Shown: in pieces, positions 6,529 to 13,400 of the stretch | Position numbering within the stretch: position 1 is the first letter of the stretch | Layout of the letters: each line of letters begins with the position of its first letter | Source of the DNA: 2-12-FULL-41-16 sp964390625 | Lineage (GTDB): Bacteria > Patescibacteriota > Patescibacteriia > Magasanikbacterales > UBA922 | Assembly (NCBI GenBank): GCA_964390625.1 | Contig: CAYMID010000016.1 | Span: 1-18,373, forward strand | Length of the DNA: 18,373 nucleotides | Direction of reading: 5' to 3' | The notes under the pieces: model-generated | The model's database searches: none | The model's input: only the letters and a program-made list of their open reading frames with translations | Told to the model about the DNA's origin: nothing | Translations under genes and position numbers: made by a program

Positions 6529-8886
6529 TTAGAAGGGCAAGGCCTTGCCTTTGGTGTCTTCGTCTTCGGAATCTTCTTCGGTGTCGTCTAATTCTGCCTC
6601 TTCGTCTTCATCAGACTCGGGCGCACTAAAAACATTAAGCTCTTGGCCTGCACCCATTGTAGCAGATTCACCCTCGTCTGTCACAAACACTTCTCGTGGT
6701 TTGGCCCCATCGGCTGGGCCAACAATGCCTGCCTGTTCCAATTCATCAAGCAAACGCGCGGCACGAGCATAACCAACCTTCATACGGCGCTGAAGTAGCG
6801 AGGCGCTGGCCTTACCAGCCTGGATCACAAAGCGTTTTGCATCTTCAAACAGTGCATCTTGTTCGTCAGTTGGACCACCAAACATGCTACCTGTAGCACT
6901 GCCAGTTTGCGAACCGACAATCGATTCATCGTATTCGGGCTCCTCGTCACCCTTGAGATAATCAACCACGCGTTTCATTTCTTCTTCAGATATGAATGCG
7001 CCTTGAATACGGATTGGGCGTGATAATTCAGCGCACGAATATAACATGTCGCCACGTCCCAATAATTTTTCGGCTCCAGGTGAATCCAAAATGGTACGGG
7101 AGTCAATTACCGATGCGACCGAAAAGGCAATACGGCCTGGAATATTTGCTTTCATTAAACCGGTAATCACATCTACGCTCGGACGTTGAGTGGCTACAAT
7201 CAGGTGAATACCAACGGCGCGGGCCATCTGGGCCAAACGAATAATACCTGATTCGATTTCATTGGCCGCAGCGGCCATTAAGTCAGCCAACTCATCAATT
7301 ACAAAAACTATATAAGGCATCTTTGCTTCAGGGTGTTTTTGGTTGTATGAACCAATATCGCGACTGCCAACTGATGCAAGTACCTCAAATCGGCGTTCCA
7401 TTTCGCCAATCGTCCATTTGAGAGCGTTGACGGTTTTTTGAACATTGGTAATTACAGGTGTGAGCAAGTGGGGAATCCCATTGTACAGAGTTAATTCAAC
7501 CCGTTTTGGATCGACCATAATGAGACGCAGGGTTTCAGCCGTGTTTTGGTAGAGCAAACCCATAATAATGGTGTTCATACACACGGTTTTGCCTGAACCA
7601 GTTGCACCAGCGACCAGCAAGTGGGGGAGGCGCGGCAAATCGCCAAACCAAACTTTTCCAGCCACGTCCTTACCTAACAGTAACTTCATGTTGTGGTTAC
7701 GTTGACGGAAGTCTTTATCCTCGAGCAGCTCTTTGAAACTGACCACCGCGGTTTTTTGGTTTGGCACCTCGACTCCAACCAGTGATTTGCCAGGGATTGG
7801 CGCTTCAATACGAATTGGGTGTGCGGCTAGTGCTAGGGCCAAGTCATTGCTGAGGCCAGTAATGCGCGACAATTTTACGCCTGCCGCCGGTTTCATGGTG
7901 TATTGCGTTACGGTCGGACCGACGCGCACTTCGCCCATGTCTACGTCAATGTTGAATTGTTCAAAGGTATCCTTAATAATCGCTGCATTTGCGTCAATGT
8001 CACCGCTGGTTGGTTTGCCACGTTTGTCAGATAACAAATCAAGTGGTGGCAAATTCTTGATTACGACTTTTTTGGACCACACGTCGTTGGCCGCTGGTTC
8101 CTCACTCTCTTCCTCGTCTTCTTCATCTTCATCCTCATCGTCTCCGTTTCGTACAACCAAGGCTTTTTTCTTAAATTGGGGAGCACCAGCTTCCACCTCT
8201 TCGTCCCCTTCGTCTGTTTCTTGGTCATCGTCGCTTTCTTCGTCTTCTTCTGGTTCCTCTTCTTCCTCATCTCCGCTATTATCGGCTACTCGTACATGAG
8301 AAATTTGCTTACGTTCACCTGGTACAAAAATACGGCGTACACCGCGGCCAATGGCTTGACCTAGGGCCACAAAAATCGACAACACTGCGCGATACATTTC
8401 CAAAAAGCTGCCGATAAACGGTTGAAATACGAGCAAAACGCCAACAATTGCCAGGGCAATCAACACAATCCAAGCCGCAATCGTGCCAAAGTATGTTTGT
8501 AACAACCAGGCCGCCATGCCTAGAATTCCACCACCTTGGCCAGCGAGGGCCGCATCCCACATTTCGGCTGGGACAAAGTGCAAGTGAAAAACACTACACA
8601 CCGAAACAAAAAACAGCAATCCACCCAAGGTGTGCGTGGGGTGGTATTCATATTCTTTGCCCAATACCATGAACCAAGTAATCAGCAAAATTGCTGGAGG
8701 TACAGCGTAGCGCATACTCCCAAATAAGGCGCTAAGCACGTAGTCATTTAACATGATGCCAACCACACCAGCCTTGCCAACAAAACTTAAGGCAATAATG
8801 ATCGCCACCACTGCTAACACAACGACAATAATCCCACGTGAGAGCGTAGGGTTAAGTATAGAATCAGACTGCCGCCGTCGTGGCAT
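6529..8886 (-). CDS. ftsK: DNA translocase FtsK/SpoIIIE
   Basis: This 785-residue protein has an N-terminal membrane region (about four helices, residues 15-165). A very acidic low-complexity linker of Glu/Asp runs follows (about 205-270). The motor has FtsK alpha and beta domains with Walker A GATGSGKT (427-434), 'LIMVDPKRVEL' (455-465), and Walker B IVFVIDE (526-532) followed by LADLM and 'ARAVGIHLIVATQRPSVDVITG'. A C-terminal winged-helix gamma domain (about 690-750, 'ASASLLQRRMKVGYARAARLLDELEQAGIVG') reads polar sequences that point to dif. An extra acidic tail (ESDEDEEAELDDTEEDSEDED) ends the protein. It pumps DNA at the division septum and activates XerCD-type resolution. The start at 8886 follows an extended -10 box by 21 nt. 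It leads the ftsK-RodZ unit. Confidence 0.96.
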   Translation of the reverse strand: MPRRRQSDSILNPTLSRGIIVVVLAVVAIIIALSFVGKAGVVGIMLNDYVLSALFGSMRYAVPPAILLITWFMVLGKEYEYHPTHTLGGLLFFVSVCSVFHLHFVPAEMWDAALAGQGGGILGMAAWLLQTYFGTIAAWIVLIALAIVGVLLVFQPFIGSFLEMYRAVLSIFVALGQAIGRGVRRIFVPGERKQISHVRVADNSGDEEEEEPEEDEESDDDQETDEGDEEVEAGAPQFKKKALVVRNGDDEDEDEEDEEESEEPAANDVWSKKVVIKNLPPLDLLSDKRGKPTSGDIDANAAIIKDTFEQFNIDVDMGEVRVGPTVTQYTMKPAAGVKLSRITGLSNDLALALAAHPIRIEAPIPGKSLVGVEVPNQKTAVVSFKELLEDKDFRQRNHNMKLLLGKDVAGKVWFGDLPRLPHLLVAGATGSGKTVCMNTIIMGLLYQNTAETLRLIMVDPKRVELTLYNGIPHLLTPVITNVQKTVNALKWTIGEMERRFEVLASVGSRDIGSYNQKHPEAKMPYIVFVIDELADLMAAAANEIESGIIRLAQMARAVGIHLIVATQRPSVDVITGLMKANIPGRIAFSVASVIDSRTILDSPGAEKLLGRGDMLYSCAELSRPIRIQGAFISEEEMKRVVDYLKGDEEPEYDESIVGSQTGSATGSMFGGPTDEQDALFEDAKRFVIQAGKASASLLQRRMKVGYARAARLLDELEQAGIVGPADGAKPREVFVTDEGESATMGAGQELNVFSAPESDEDEEAELDDTEEDSEDEDTKGKALPF

Positions 8887-8907
8887 AGAAGGTAATGACT
8901 GAACACA

Positions 8908-8916
8908 ATTATAGCA
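8908..8916 (-). promoter_or_regulatory. Extended -10 promoter of ftsK
   Basis: The minus strand reads TGCTATAAT, a perfect -10 hexamer with TGn extension, ending 21 nt before ATG 8886. The leader would be about 14-15 nt and carries no Shine-Dalgarno sequence (it reads ...CATTACCTTCT before the ATG). Confidence 0.6.
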
Positions 8917-8970
8917 TAAAATTTGAAAAGGAGGTAGATAACGCCTTTTGTGGTGTTTTTTTGTTTGTTT

Positions 8971-8979
8971 TGTTAGACT
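8971..8979 (+). promoter_or_regulatory. Extended -10 promoter of the methyltransferase gene
   Basis: TGTTAGACT, a TGn extension with a 4/6 match to TATAAT, ends 6 nt before ATG 8986, implying a leaderless transcript. A T-rich tract precedes it. No clear -35 box. Confidence 0.38.
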
Positions 8980-8985
8980 AAAACT

Positions 8986-9735
8986 ATGGAAACCGTTGAA
9001 AAAGAAAAAATTGAGCTAAAGTTTTGGCAAGAATCACCGTACGAAAGTCCGGATAGGTTTTCAATCTCTAGTTTGATTTACAAATTATCCGAAGCGCGGG
9101 TATTTTTGTATAAATTAGAAAAGCACGGGCAATTTTTCGCCAATGCACAATCAATCTTAGAAATTGGTGCGGGGCAGGGTTGGGCGGCGGCATTGATTAA
9201 ACATTTGTATCAAAAATCACACGTGACAATTTCGGATATTAGTGCTGATGCGGTTTCATTAGCGAAATATTGGGAAAACTTTTTTTGTGTTCAACTTGAT
9301 CAGAAGTTGGCCTGTAAGAGTTACCAAGTTCCACTGCCGGATAATTCAGTTGATTTGGTATACGCGTTTCAATCGGCCCATCATTTTACCGAACAACTCC
9401 AAACATTGACCGAAGTACGGCGTATTTTGAAACCCGGAGGACACCTTTTGTACCTACACGAACCGTCATGCCAAAAGTTTGTGTATCCATTGGCCTACTA
9501 TCGAGTTAACAAAAAACGTCCGTATGTGCCTGAGGACGTTTTGGTATATACAGACGTTATACAGATGGCCCGTACAGCTGGTTTTAGCAAAATTGAACTA
9601 CAATTTGATCCCACATTGCTCAACCGTGGGGCAATCGAGACTGTTTATTTTTATTTTTTACAAAAAATTCCTGGACTGCGGAGACTATTGCCGTGTACTG
9701 CTGATTATATTTTTACAAAAGAAAAGACCGGCTAA
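8986..9735 (+). CDS. Class I SAM-dependent methyltransferase, substrate unknown
   Basis: This 249-residue protein has the Methyltransf_11 Rossmann core. Motif I is ILEIGAGQGW (57-66), and the acidic residue after strand 2 is D84 in ISDIS. 'VPLPDNSVDLVYAFQSAHHF' (115-134) contains the post-motif II Asp, and LKPGG (148-152) precedes strand 5. The C-terminal third (PLAYYRVNKKRPYVPED...) is a family-specific part I do not recognise. Such enzymes next to surface-polysaccharide loci often methylate sugars, lipids or quinones, but nothing here fixes the substrate. The gene is AT-richer than its neighbours (many AAA, TTT and ATT codons, long T runs), which may mean transfer or simply low expression. 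The frame is closed upstream by a TAG at 8974, so ATG 8986 is the start. It ends in the loop of a terminator. Confidence 0.85.
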   Translation: METVEKEKIELKFWQESPYESPDRFSISSLIYKLSEARVFLYKLEKHGQFFANAQSILEIGAGQGWAAALIKHLYQKSHVTISDISADAVSLAKYWENFFCVQLDQKLACKSYQVPLPDNSVDLVYAFQSAHHFTEQLQTLTEVRRILKPGGHLLYLHEPSCQKFVYPLAYYRVNKKRPYVPEDVLVYTDVIQMARTAGFSKIELQFDPTLLNRGAIETVYFYFLQKIPGLRRLLPCTADYIFTKEKTG

Positions 9736-9749
9736 ACCGGTCTTTTTTT
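9722..9749. terminator. Bidirectional terminator between methyltransferase and small orphan gene
   Basis: AAAAGACCGG (9722-9731), loop CTAAA, CCGGTCTTTT (9737-9746), then more T. The 10-bp stem is perfect. The methyltransferase stop TAA (9733-9735) lies in the loop. The A run on the other side lets it also end the convergent gene at 9782. Confidence 0.9.
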
Positions 9750-9781
9750 GGCTAATTTAAGCCTGTTTATTGGCTGTAGAC

Positions 9782-10048
9782 TTATTCCTCGCTAAGACCT
9801 AGTTTTTCTTCGATTACGGTTAAACTGCTCGCCAGGGCATCGGCATCGGCCCGGGCCCGGTCATCGAGCTGGTGTAGCTGGCCACGCAGATCACTGAGGC
9901 CGCGGTCTAGGTTTGTACCAAAGTGATTGATTTGTTGGCGGCACTGCTGAACGGTAACCTCTAGGTTCCCTAGGGTGTCGAGGATGTCGCCTAGGAGACG
10001 GGGTAGGTCGCTAATATTAAAATCAGGTACATACGTAGTAGTAGCCAT
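9782..10048 (-). CDS. Small orphan coiled-coil protein, function unknown
   Basis: I do not recognise this 88-residue protein. It starts MATTTYVPDF and continues with heptad-like stretches (LPRLLGDILDTLGNLEVTV, then ALASSLTVIEEKLGL at the end), so a long amphipathic helix or coiled coil is likely, overall acidic and soluble. There is one Cys and no signal peptide or membrane segment. The frame opens at TTG 10081, but ATG 10048 is preferred: it is a standard codon, and the extra 11 residues (RAPRQSTHYF) look unstructured. No Shine-Dalgarno is seen. It is GC-rich (runs such as CGGCCCGGGCCCGG on the + strand) next to an AT-rich neighbour. Evidence that it is a gene: the length of the open frame, helical amphipathicity, and a terminator after its stop. 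It could be a structural or scaffold protein, but this is a guess. Confidence 0.6.
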   Translation of the reverse strand: MATTTYVPDFNISDLPRLLGDILDTLGNLEVTVQQCRQQINHFGTNLDRGLSDLRGQLHQLDDRARADADALASSLTVIEEKLGLSEE

Positions 10049-10148
10049 AAAATAGTGGGTAGACTGCCGTGGCGCTCTCAACGGGCAGCATAGGTAGTAT
10101 TAAGGAGGGGAGAGGGTAAGTCAATTTTTGAAAAAATGCCTAGGAGAC

Positions 10149-10185
10149 TGTGGATAAACTCGGACTTATCCCCCTGTTATCCACA
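10149..10185. promoter_or_regulatory. DnaA-box cluster (two perfect, one degenerate)
   Basis: TGTGGATAA (10149-10157) is the reverse complement of TTATCCACA, and TTATCCACA itself is at 10177-10185. Between them TTATCCCCC (10166-10174) matches 7 of 9. Both perfect sites are the high-affinity consensus and face each other. An AT-rich segment follows. They lie about 65-110 nt upstream of the rpoB promoter boxes. Confidence 0.7.
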
Positions 10186-10248
10186 TATGGCTTAAAAAAT
10201 ACCTTATTTTAGCCAAAATCTGTTTGAGCATTGACAAAAAACAGCAAC

Positions 10249-10288
10249 TTGTTCTGTACTTGACAAAGGCGTATAATTCTCGTATGAT
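10249..10288 (+). promoter_or_regulatory. Two overlapping sigma70-type promoters of rpoBC
   Basis: Promoter A: TTGTTC (10249-10254), 17-nt spacer, TATAAT (10272-10277). Promoter B: TTGACA (10260-10265), 17-nt spacer, TATGAT (10283-10288). They are offset by 11 nt, so RNA polymerase can occupy only one at a time. A third TTGACA (10231-10236) is 18 nt before a weak TGTACT. Transcripts would begin near 10284 or 10295, giving a leader of about 140-150 nt. Confidence 0.8.
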
Positions 10289-10292
10289 TGTG

Positions 10293-10413
10293 GAGCTAAT
10301 TTAGCTCGTGGTTCTGGCTCTGCCAAGAGCCGGGAGATTGGTAACACCATGCCCGCCCTACCAACCCCATAAGCATTCCTTAAGAACAATCCTTTGCCCC
10401 AAGGAATTTTTTT
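10293..10413 (+). promoter_or_regulatory. Structured rpoB leader with possible attenuator
   Basis: Four inverted repeats follow each other. GAGCTA/TAGCTC (10293-10298, 10302-10307); GGCTCT/AGAGCC (10316-10321, 10326-10331), extendable with wobble pairs; TTGGTA/TACCAA (10338-10343, 10359-10364); ATTCCTT/AAGGAAT (10375-10381, 10401-10407). The last is followed by T, seven in a row (10407-10413). A second copy of TCCTT (10390-10394) competes for the same AAGGA arm. The arrangement resembles an attenuator, but the final stem is AT-rich and its loop is long, so termination would be weak. Confidence 0.45.
10349..10372 (+). CDS. Possible 7-codon leader peptide MPALPTP upstream of rpoB
   Basis: ATG 10349 to TAA 10370-10372 encodes MPALPTP, three of seven codons being proline. 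It overlaps the right arm of the third leader hairpin and stops 2 nt before the left arm of the terminator-like hairpin, so a translating ribosome would disturb both. No Shine-Dalgarno is present, as for the other genes here. It could be a chance ATG. Confidence 0.25.
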   Translation: MPALPTP

Positions 10414-10434
10414 GTTTAATACGCCAACCAGACT

Positions 10435-13400
10435 ATGCCCCCAGTCTACAAGCGCCAACCAGGAAAAGAAGTCGAACGTAAATTCTTTACGCCAATTCGT
10501 GACGCCGTGGAAACACCGGATTTGATCGAAGTGCAAAAAATGTCGTACGAATGGTTCCTTAAAGATGGTGTTCGCGAGTTATTCGACGAAGTTTCGCCTA
10601 TCACTGATTTTACTGGCCGTGATTTAGAGCTTTCGTTCGAAGAGTATTACCTCGACGAGGCCAAATTTGACGAAGCCCACTGCCGCGCCAAGAACATTAC
10701 CTACGAAGCACCTCTCCGTGTGCAGGTAAAGTTGGTCAACAAACGCACGGGCAAGTCCAACAAACAAGAAATTTATTTGGGCGACGTACCACTCATGACC
10801 AACCGTGGTACTTTCATGATCAATGGTATTGAGCGTGTTGTTGTATCGCAGCTCATTCGTAGTCCAGGTGCCTTCTTTACGGCCGATGCAGTTCGTGGCC
10901 GTCGTTTTTATGGGGCCAAAATTATCCCAAACCGTGGGGCTTGGATCGAAGTCGAAACTGACCAAAACAATGTAATTTGGGTCAAGGTTGACCGCAAACG
11001 CAAAGTCGCCGCTACTTCATTGTTGCGTGCCTTTGGCATGTCCAACGACGATGACATCCGTGCTGCCTTCAAGAACGTAAACAACCACCCAAACATTGAT
11101 TACATCGAAGAAACTCTTAAAAAAGACACGGCTGCCAACGAAGAAGAAGGTTTGATCGAGGTGTACCGCCGTATTCGTCCGGGCGACCTCGCGACCGCAG
11201 ACAATGCCAAGAGTTTGATTCATGCCATGTTCTTTAACTTTGACCGTTACGACTTGGGCAAAGTTGGTGTGTACAAATTCGCCACCAAATTTAACTTGCA
11301 ATACACTGACGAGCAGTTGGAAAGCAAAGAAACACGCGTGCTTTCGCTCGAAAAATTGATTCAAGTTTTGGCCGAAGTAATTCGCCTGAACGTGACTCAG
11401 GAAATTCCTGATGATATCGACCACCTTGGTAACCGCCGCGTGCGTGCGGTTGGTGAACTCGTGCAGAATCGTTTCCGCATTGGTTTGGCTCGCATGGAAC
11501 GCATTATCAAGGACCGCATGAGTACCATGGATATTGATAGTATTGTGCCAAACAAGCTGATCAATGCCCGTCCGGTAATTAGTGTGATCCGCGAATTCTT
11601 TATGAGTTCGCAGTTGTCACAATTCATGGACCAGGTTAACCCACTCGCCGAACTTGAACACAAGCGCCGCGTGTCTGCGCTTGGACCTGGTGGTTTGTCT
11701 CGCGACCGCGCTGGCTTTGAAGTCCGCGACGTACACAGTACCCACTACGGTCGCATTTGTCCGATTGCGACTCCAGAAGGTCCAAACATTGGTTTGGTTG
11801 GCCACTTGTCCATGTTCGCACGCATGAACAATTTTGGTTTCCTCGAAACTCCATATCGCCGTGTGATTAAGAGCGTTGCGAATGCAGCTGAATTTACGAC
11901 TGGCGAAATTGCCAACGAAGATGTAGCGGGTGTAGTTAAGGCTGGTGAACAAATCACCGCTGATGTGGCCAAGAAATTGGCTGCCAAAAAAGACCTCAAA
12001 GAAATTGCAGTCAAACCACGTGTGGGCAGCGAAATTGTGTACCTCAACTCGTTTGAAGAAGAACGCGCTATCACCACCAATGCCAAAGTAACCACTGATG
12101 AAAAAGGTTACTTTGCACCTGGTAAGATTCCTGCTCGTGTGCATGGTCAGCCAGCGATTGCCGATGTGGCCACAGTTGATTATGTTGATGTAAGTTCACA
12201 CCAGATTTTGTCAGTCGCCACCAGTTTGATTCCATTCCTCGAACACGACGACGCCACTCGCGCCCTCATGGGTACGAACATGCAGCGCCAAAGTGTGCCA
12301 TGTATTAAGGCCGACCCACCACTCGTTGGTACAGGCGTAGAACGCGCTGCGGCCATGTCGAGTGGTTATGTGTACACTGCGGATGACGATGGCGAAATTA
12401 CCGCCGTTGATGGTAACCACATTGAACTCACCAGCAAGAAGGGTAAGGTTTATACTTACCGCATGCAAAAGTTCATTCGCTCGAATGCTTCCAGCTGCAT
12501 TAATCAGACCCCAACTGTAAAATTGGGCCAGAAAGTTAAGAAAGGCGACCCAATGTCTGATGGTCCGTCGATCAAGAACGCCGAACTCGCGCTTGGCCAG
12601 AACGTACTCGTAGCCTACATGGTGTGGGATGGTTTCAACTACGAAGACGCCATCATCATTTCCGAACGTTTGGTGCAGAAAGACCGCTACACTTCGATTC
12701 AGATTGAACACTACACCACTGATGTTCGCGAAACCAAGCTTGGACCAGAAGTTGTCACCAGTGATATTCCAAACGTGAGTGAAGAAAAACTCAAGAACTT
12801 GGATTCCGAAGGTATTGTGCGCATTGGCGCCGAAGTTCACTCGGGCGACATTTTGGTTGGTAAGATTACTCCAAAGGGTGAAACCGAATTGACTCCAGAA
12901 GAACGTTTACTCCGTGCGATCTTTGGTGAAAAAGCCCGCGACGTGCGCGATTCCTCGTTGTACCTGGAACACGGTGAACAAGGTAAAGTAATTGACGTAA
13001 AAGTGTTTTCGGCCGATGCTGGCGACAAGTTGCAGCCAGGCGTGATCAAGCAGGTGCAGGTTACGGTGGCCGACATGCGCAAAGTGCAGGTTGGTGACAA
13101 GATGGCTGGCCGTCACGGTAACAAGGGTGTTATTTCCCGCGTGGTGCCAGTGGCTGACATGCCATTCCTCGAAGATGGTACCCCAGTCGACATTATCTTG
13201 TCGCCACTTGGTGTTATCTCGCGTATGAACCTTGGTCAGTTGCTCGAAAACCACTTAGGTTTAGCTGCCAATGCTTTGGGTTACCGCGCCGCCACTCCAG
13301 TTTTGAATGGTATTACCGAAGAGCAAATTGCCGAAGAACTCAAAAAAGCTGGCCTTCCAGTTGATGGTCAGTCACAATTGTACGATGGTCGTACTGGTGA

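Larger units (their letters stand above)
10049..10434. other. 386-nt regulatory spacer upstream of rpoB
   Basis: This stretch contains no full-length gene. From left to right it holds the upstream region of the small minus-strand gene, a purine-rich run (10103-10119), a DnaA-box cluster (10149-10185), an AT-rich segment (10191-10212) bounded by TGGCT/AGCCA, two overlapping promoters (10249-10288), and a structured rpoB leader with a 7-codon upstream ORF (10293-10434). Confidence 0.75.

Noticed and set aside
7733..8299. 188-codon plus-strand frame rich in serine opposite ftsK
   Set aside because: The serine runs are the complement of the Glu/Asp triplet runs in the FtsK linker; no independent gene signal.
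10049..10081. Longer TTG-start form of the small orphan gene
   Set aside because: TTG start without Shine-Dalgarno or matching promoter; ATG 10048 gives a more plausible N-terminus.
10103..10119. GGAGGGGAGAGGG as an FtsK-orienting (KOPS-like) site
   Set aside because: It does not fit GGGNAGGG exactly, and a single site has no meaning without a genome-wide strand bias.
9989..10148. Direct repeat GCCTAGGAGAC at 9989-9999 and 10138-10148
   Set aside because: Eleven bases, one copy inside a gene, no further copies or structure; may be chance.
10260..10277. TTGACA followed by TATAAT as one promoter
   Set aside because: Only 6 nt separate them, far too close; each belongs to a different promoter with a 17-nt spacer.
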